Shown here: piece by piece, positions 5,893-7,088 of the stretch | Layout of the letters: the number at the start of each line of letters is the position of its first letter | How positions within the stretch are numbered: position 1 is the first letter of the stretch | Source: an uncultured Blastococcus sp. | Lineage (GTDB): Bacteria; Actinomycetota; Actinomycetes; Mycobacteriales; Antricoccaceae | Assembly (NCBI GenBank): GCA_946221975.1 | Contig: CAMIGT010000063.1 | Span: 1 to 7,088, forward strand | Reading direction: 5' to 3' | Length of the DNA: 7,088 bases | Notes under the pieces: model-generated | Databases searched by the model: none | What the model saw: the letters and a program-made list of their open reading frames with translations, nothing else | Told to the model about the DNA's origin: nothing | Position numbers and translations under genes: made by a program

Positions 5893-7088
5893 GTGGAGCA
5901 AAACCAGCAAGACCAGCAAGGCCAACTGACCGACGAGTACGCCGAGATCGCCACCCGCACGCTGACCGCGCTGGCCGGTCCGGACGCGCAGCTGCGTGAG
6001 GACCAGCAGCGAGCCGTCACCGCGCTGGTCCGAGACGGCGCTCGGGTGTTGGTGGTGCAGGCGACCGGCTGGGGCAAGTCGGCTGTCTACTGGGTCGCCA
6101 CCGCGATCCGACGTCACAGCAGCGCACAGGGCGGAATGACGCTCGTGGTCTCGCCGCTGTTGTCACTGATGCGCGACCAGGTGGCGGCCGCCGAGCGTGC
6201 GGGGCTCACGGCGCGCACGCTGAACTCCGCGAACTTCGACGACTGGTCGGCGATCGAGAGCGAGCTCGCGGCCGATGAGATCGACGTGCTGCTCGTCTCG
6301 CCGGAGCGGCTGGCCAACCCGAAGTTCGGCGCGCGGGTGATGGAGCAGCTCGCCGGGCGCATCGGGCTGCTGGTGATCGACGAGGCGCACTCGATCTCCG
6401 ACTGGGGCCACGACTTCCGACCGGACTATCGGCGCATCAGCGCCGTCATGCAGCAGCTCAACCCCGACGCCGCCGTACTCGCCACGACCGCCACGGCCAA
6501 CCAGCGCGTCACCGACGACGTCGCCGCACAGCTCGGCGCGGACGCCCTCGTGTTGCGCGGGCCGCTCGCGCGCTCAAGCCTGCAGCTTGTCGTGACGCCA
6601 GATACCGATCCGCTGAGCCGGTTTGCCTGGGTGTGCGACCAGATTGACCAGCTCCCCGGATCGGGCATCGTCTACACGCTCACCGTCTCCGATGCCGAAC
6701 AGCTGACCGCGGCGATCAAGGCGGTGCGCGGAGACGACTACCCGGTCGCGGCATACACCGGCCAGCTCGAGGCTGACACACGCACCGCGCTCGAGGATTG
6801 CCTGCGGCGTAACGAGATCAAGGCGCTGGTTGCGACGTCGGCACTGGGCATGGGCTTCGACAAGCCGGACCTCGGGTTCGTCGTGCACATCGGCGCGCCG
6901 CCGTCTCCGGTGTCCTACTACCAGCAGGTCGGCCGTGCCGGTCGCGGCATCGACAACGCCGTCGTCGTCCTGCTGCCCTCGCACGCCGACCGGCATGTCT
7001 GGGACTACTTCGCGACGGCGACGATTCCGGTGCCCGAGCAGGTCGAGCGGGTGCTCGACGCGCTGCGCGAGGCCGGTGAGCCGCAAAG
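5893..7088 (+). CDS. RecQ-family ATP-dependent DNA helicase, 3'-truncated by the window edge
   Basis: The frame is open from GTG 5893 to the window end (398 codons visible). It is a superfamily 2 DEAH helicase: the Q-motif-like LREDQQRAV at 34-42, Walker A ATGWGKS at 57-63 (K62), SPLLSLMRDQ at 87-96, DEAH at 163-166, the RecQ-specific aromatic loop SISDWGHDFRP at 167-177, ATTATA at 197-202, ATSALGMGFDKPD at 314-326 (motif V) and YYQQVGRAGR at 342-351 (motif VI). The role would be 3'-5' DNA unwinding in recombination or repair. Both helicase lobes are complete; the C-terminal region that would show whether zinc-binding, winged-helix or HRDC domains exist is off the window. The start is GTG 5893 because an in-frame stop lies at 5881-5883. 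No clear Shine-Dalgarno is seen, and the nine-base gap after the phosphatase suggests coupling. The N-terminus is Gln-rich (EQNQQDQQGQ). Confidence 0.92.
   Translation, partial: MEQNQQDQQGQLTDEYAEIATRTLTALAGPDAQLREDQQRAVTALVRDGARVLVVQATGWGKSAVYWVATAIRRHSSAQGGMTLVVSPLLSLMRDQVAAAERAGLTARTLNSANFDDWSAIESELAADEIDVLLVSPERLANPKFGARVMEQLAGRIGLLVIDEAHSISDWGHDFRPDYRRISAVMQQLNPDAAVLATTATANQRVTDDVAAQLGADALVLRGPLARSSLQLVVTPDTDPLSRFAWVCDQIDQLPGSGIVYTLTVSDAEQLTAAIKAVRGDDYPVAAYTGQLEADTRTALEDCLRRNEIKALVATSALGMGFDKPDLGFVVHIGAPPSPVSYYQQVGRAGRGIDNAVVVLLPSHADRHVWDYFATATIPVPEQVERVLDALREAGEPQ
5903..5920 (+). repeat. 9-bp tandem repeat at the 5' end of the helicase gene
   Basis: ACCAGCAAG occurs twice in exact tandem (5903-5911 and 5912-5920), coding within the Gln-rich segment NQQDQQG at residues 4-10. 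It sits ten bases after the proposed start codon. It is a short in-frame repeat that could vary in copy number without shifting the frame. Confidence 0.7.

Noticed and set aside
5008..6117. Long minus-strand open frames (5008-6117, 5208-6077) opposite the aminotransferase, phosphatase and helicase start
   Set aside because: The plus-strand genes carry full catalytic motif sets. The antisense products are low-complexity and lack recognisable domains.

Overview
This is a GC-rich, gene-dense window with strong codon bias. The protein families point to an actinomycete (Actinomycetota): an Rv2231c-type PLP enzyme, an actinobacterial RecQ-like helicase with an ATGWGKS Walker A, and a mycolata/nocardioform-style acyl-CoA dehydrogenase. 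I cannot assign a genus. There are eight protein-coding genes, two of them cut by the window edges. I see no RNA genes, CRISPR array, insertion sequence or prophage, and no non-coding gap longer than about 100 bases.

Layout. (1) Positions 2-913 hold the 3' part of a glycoside hydrolase family 3 (NagZ-like) gene, followed by a small Ser/Thr-rich lipoprotein (966-1346). Both are probably cell-envelope proteins. (2) Positions 1438-3371 hold a two-gene acyl-CoA operon: an acyl-CoA dehydrogenase whose stop codon overlaps the start of an enoyl-CoA hydratase/isomerase-family protein (ATGA overlap). (3) A GntR/FCD regulator (4149-3460, minus strand) converges on that operon. The 88-bp convergent gap carries a tandem, partly palindromic intergenic repeat. 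(4) Divergent from the regulator are a PLP-dependent CobC/Rv2231c-type aminotransferase homologue (4248-5282) and an overlapping histidine phosphatase (5275-5883). Nine bases later comes a RecQ-family helicase (5893 to the window end, open at the 3' edge).

How the parts fit. The promoter of the acyl-CoA operon contains a perfect 14-bp palindrome, AATTCTATAGAATT, overlapping its likely -10 box. The same CTATAG core with partial flanks recurs in the intergenic region between the regulator and the aminotransferase gene. I found no other CTATAG in the window. The simplest reading is a local GntR/FCD circuit controlling acyl-CoA catabolism, its own gene and possibly the aminotransferase operon. 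This is inference.

The window is mostly ordinary metabolic and housekeeping sequence; I see no clear new defence or mobile system. The items most worth checking are the shared operator, two enzymes whose canonical catalytic residues are replaced (the GH3 protein and the hydratase-family protein), the intergenic repeat, and the unusual aminotransferase-phosphatase-helicase grouping.
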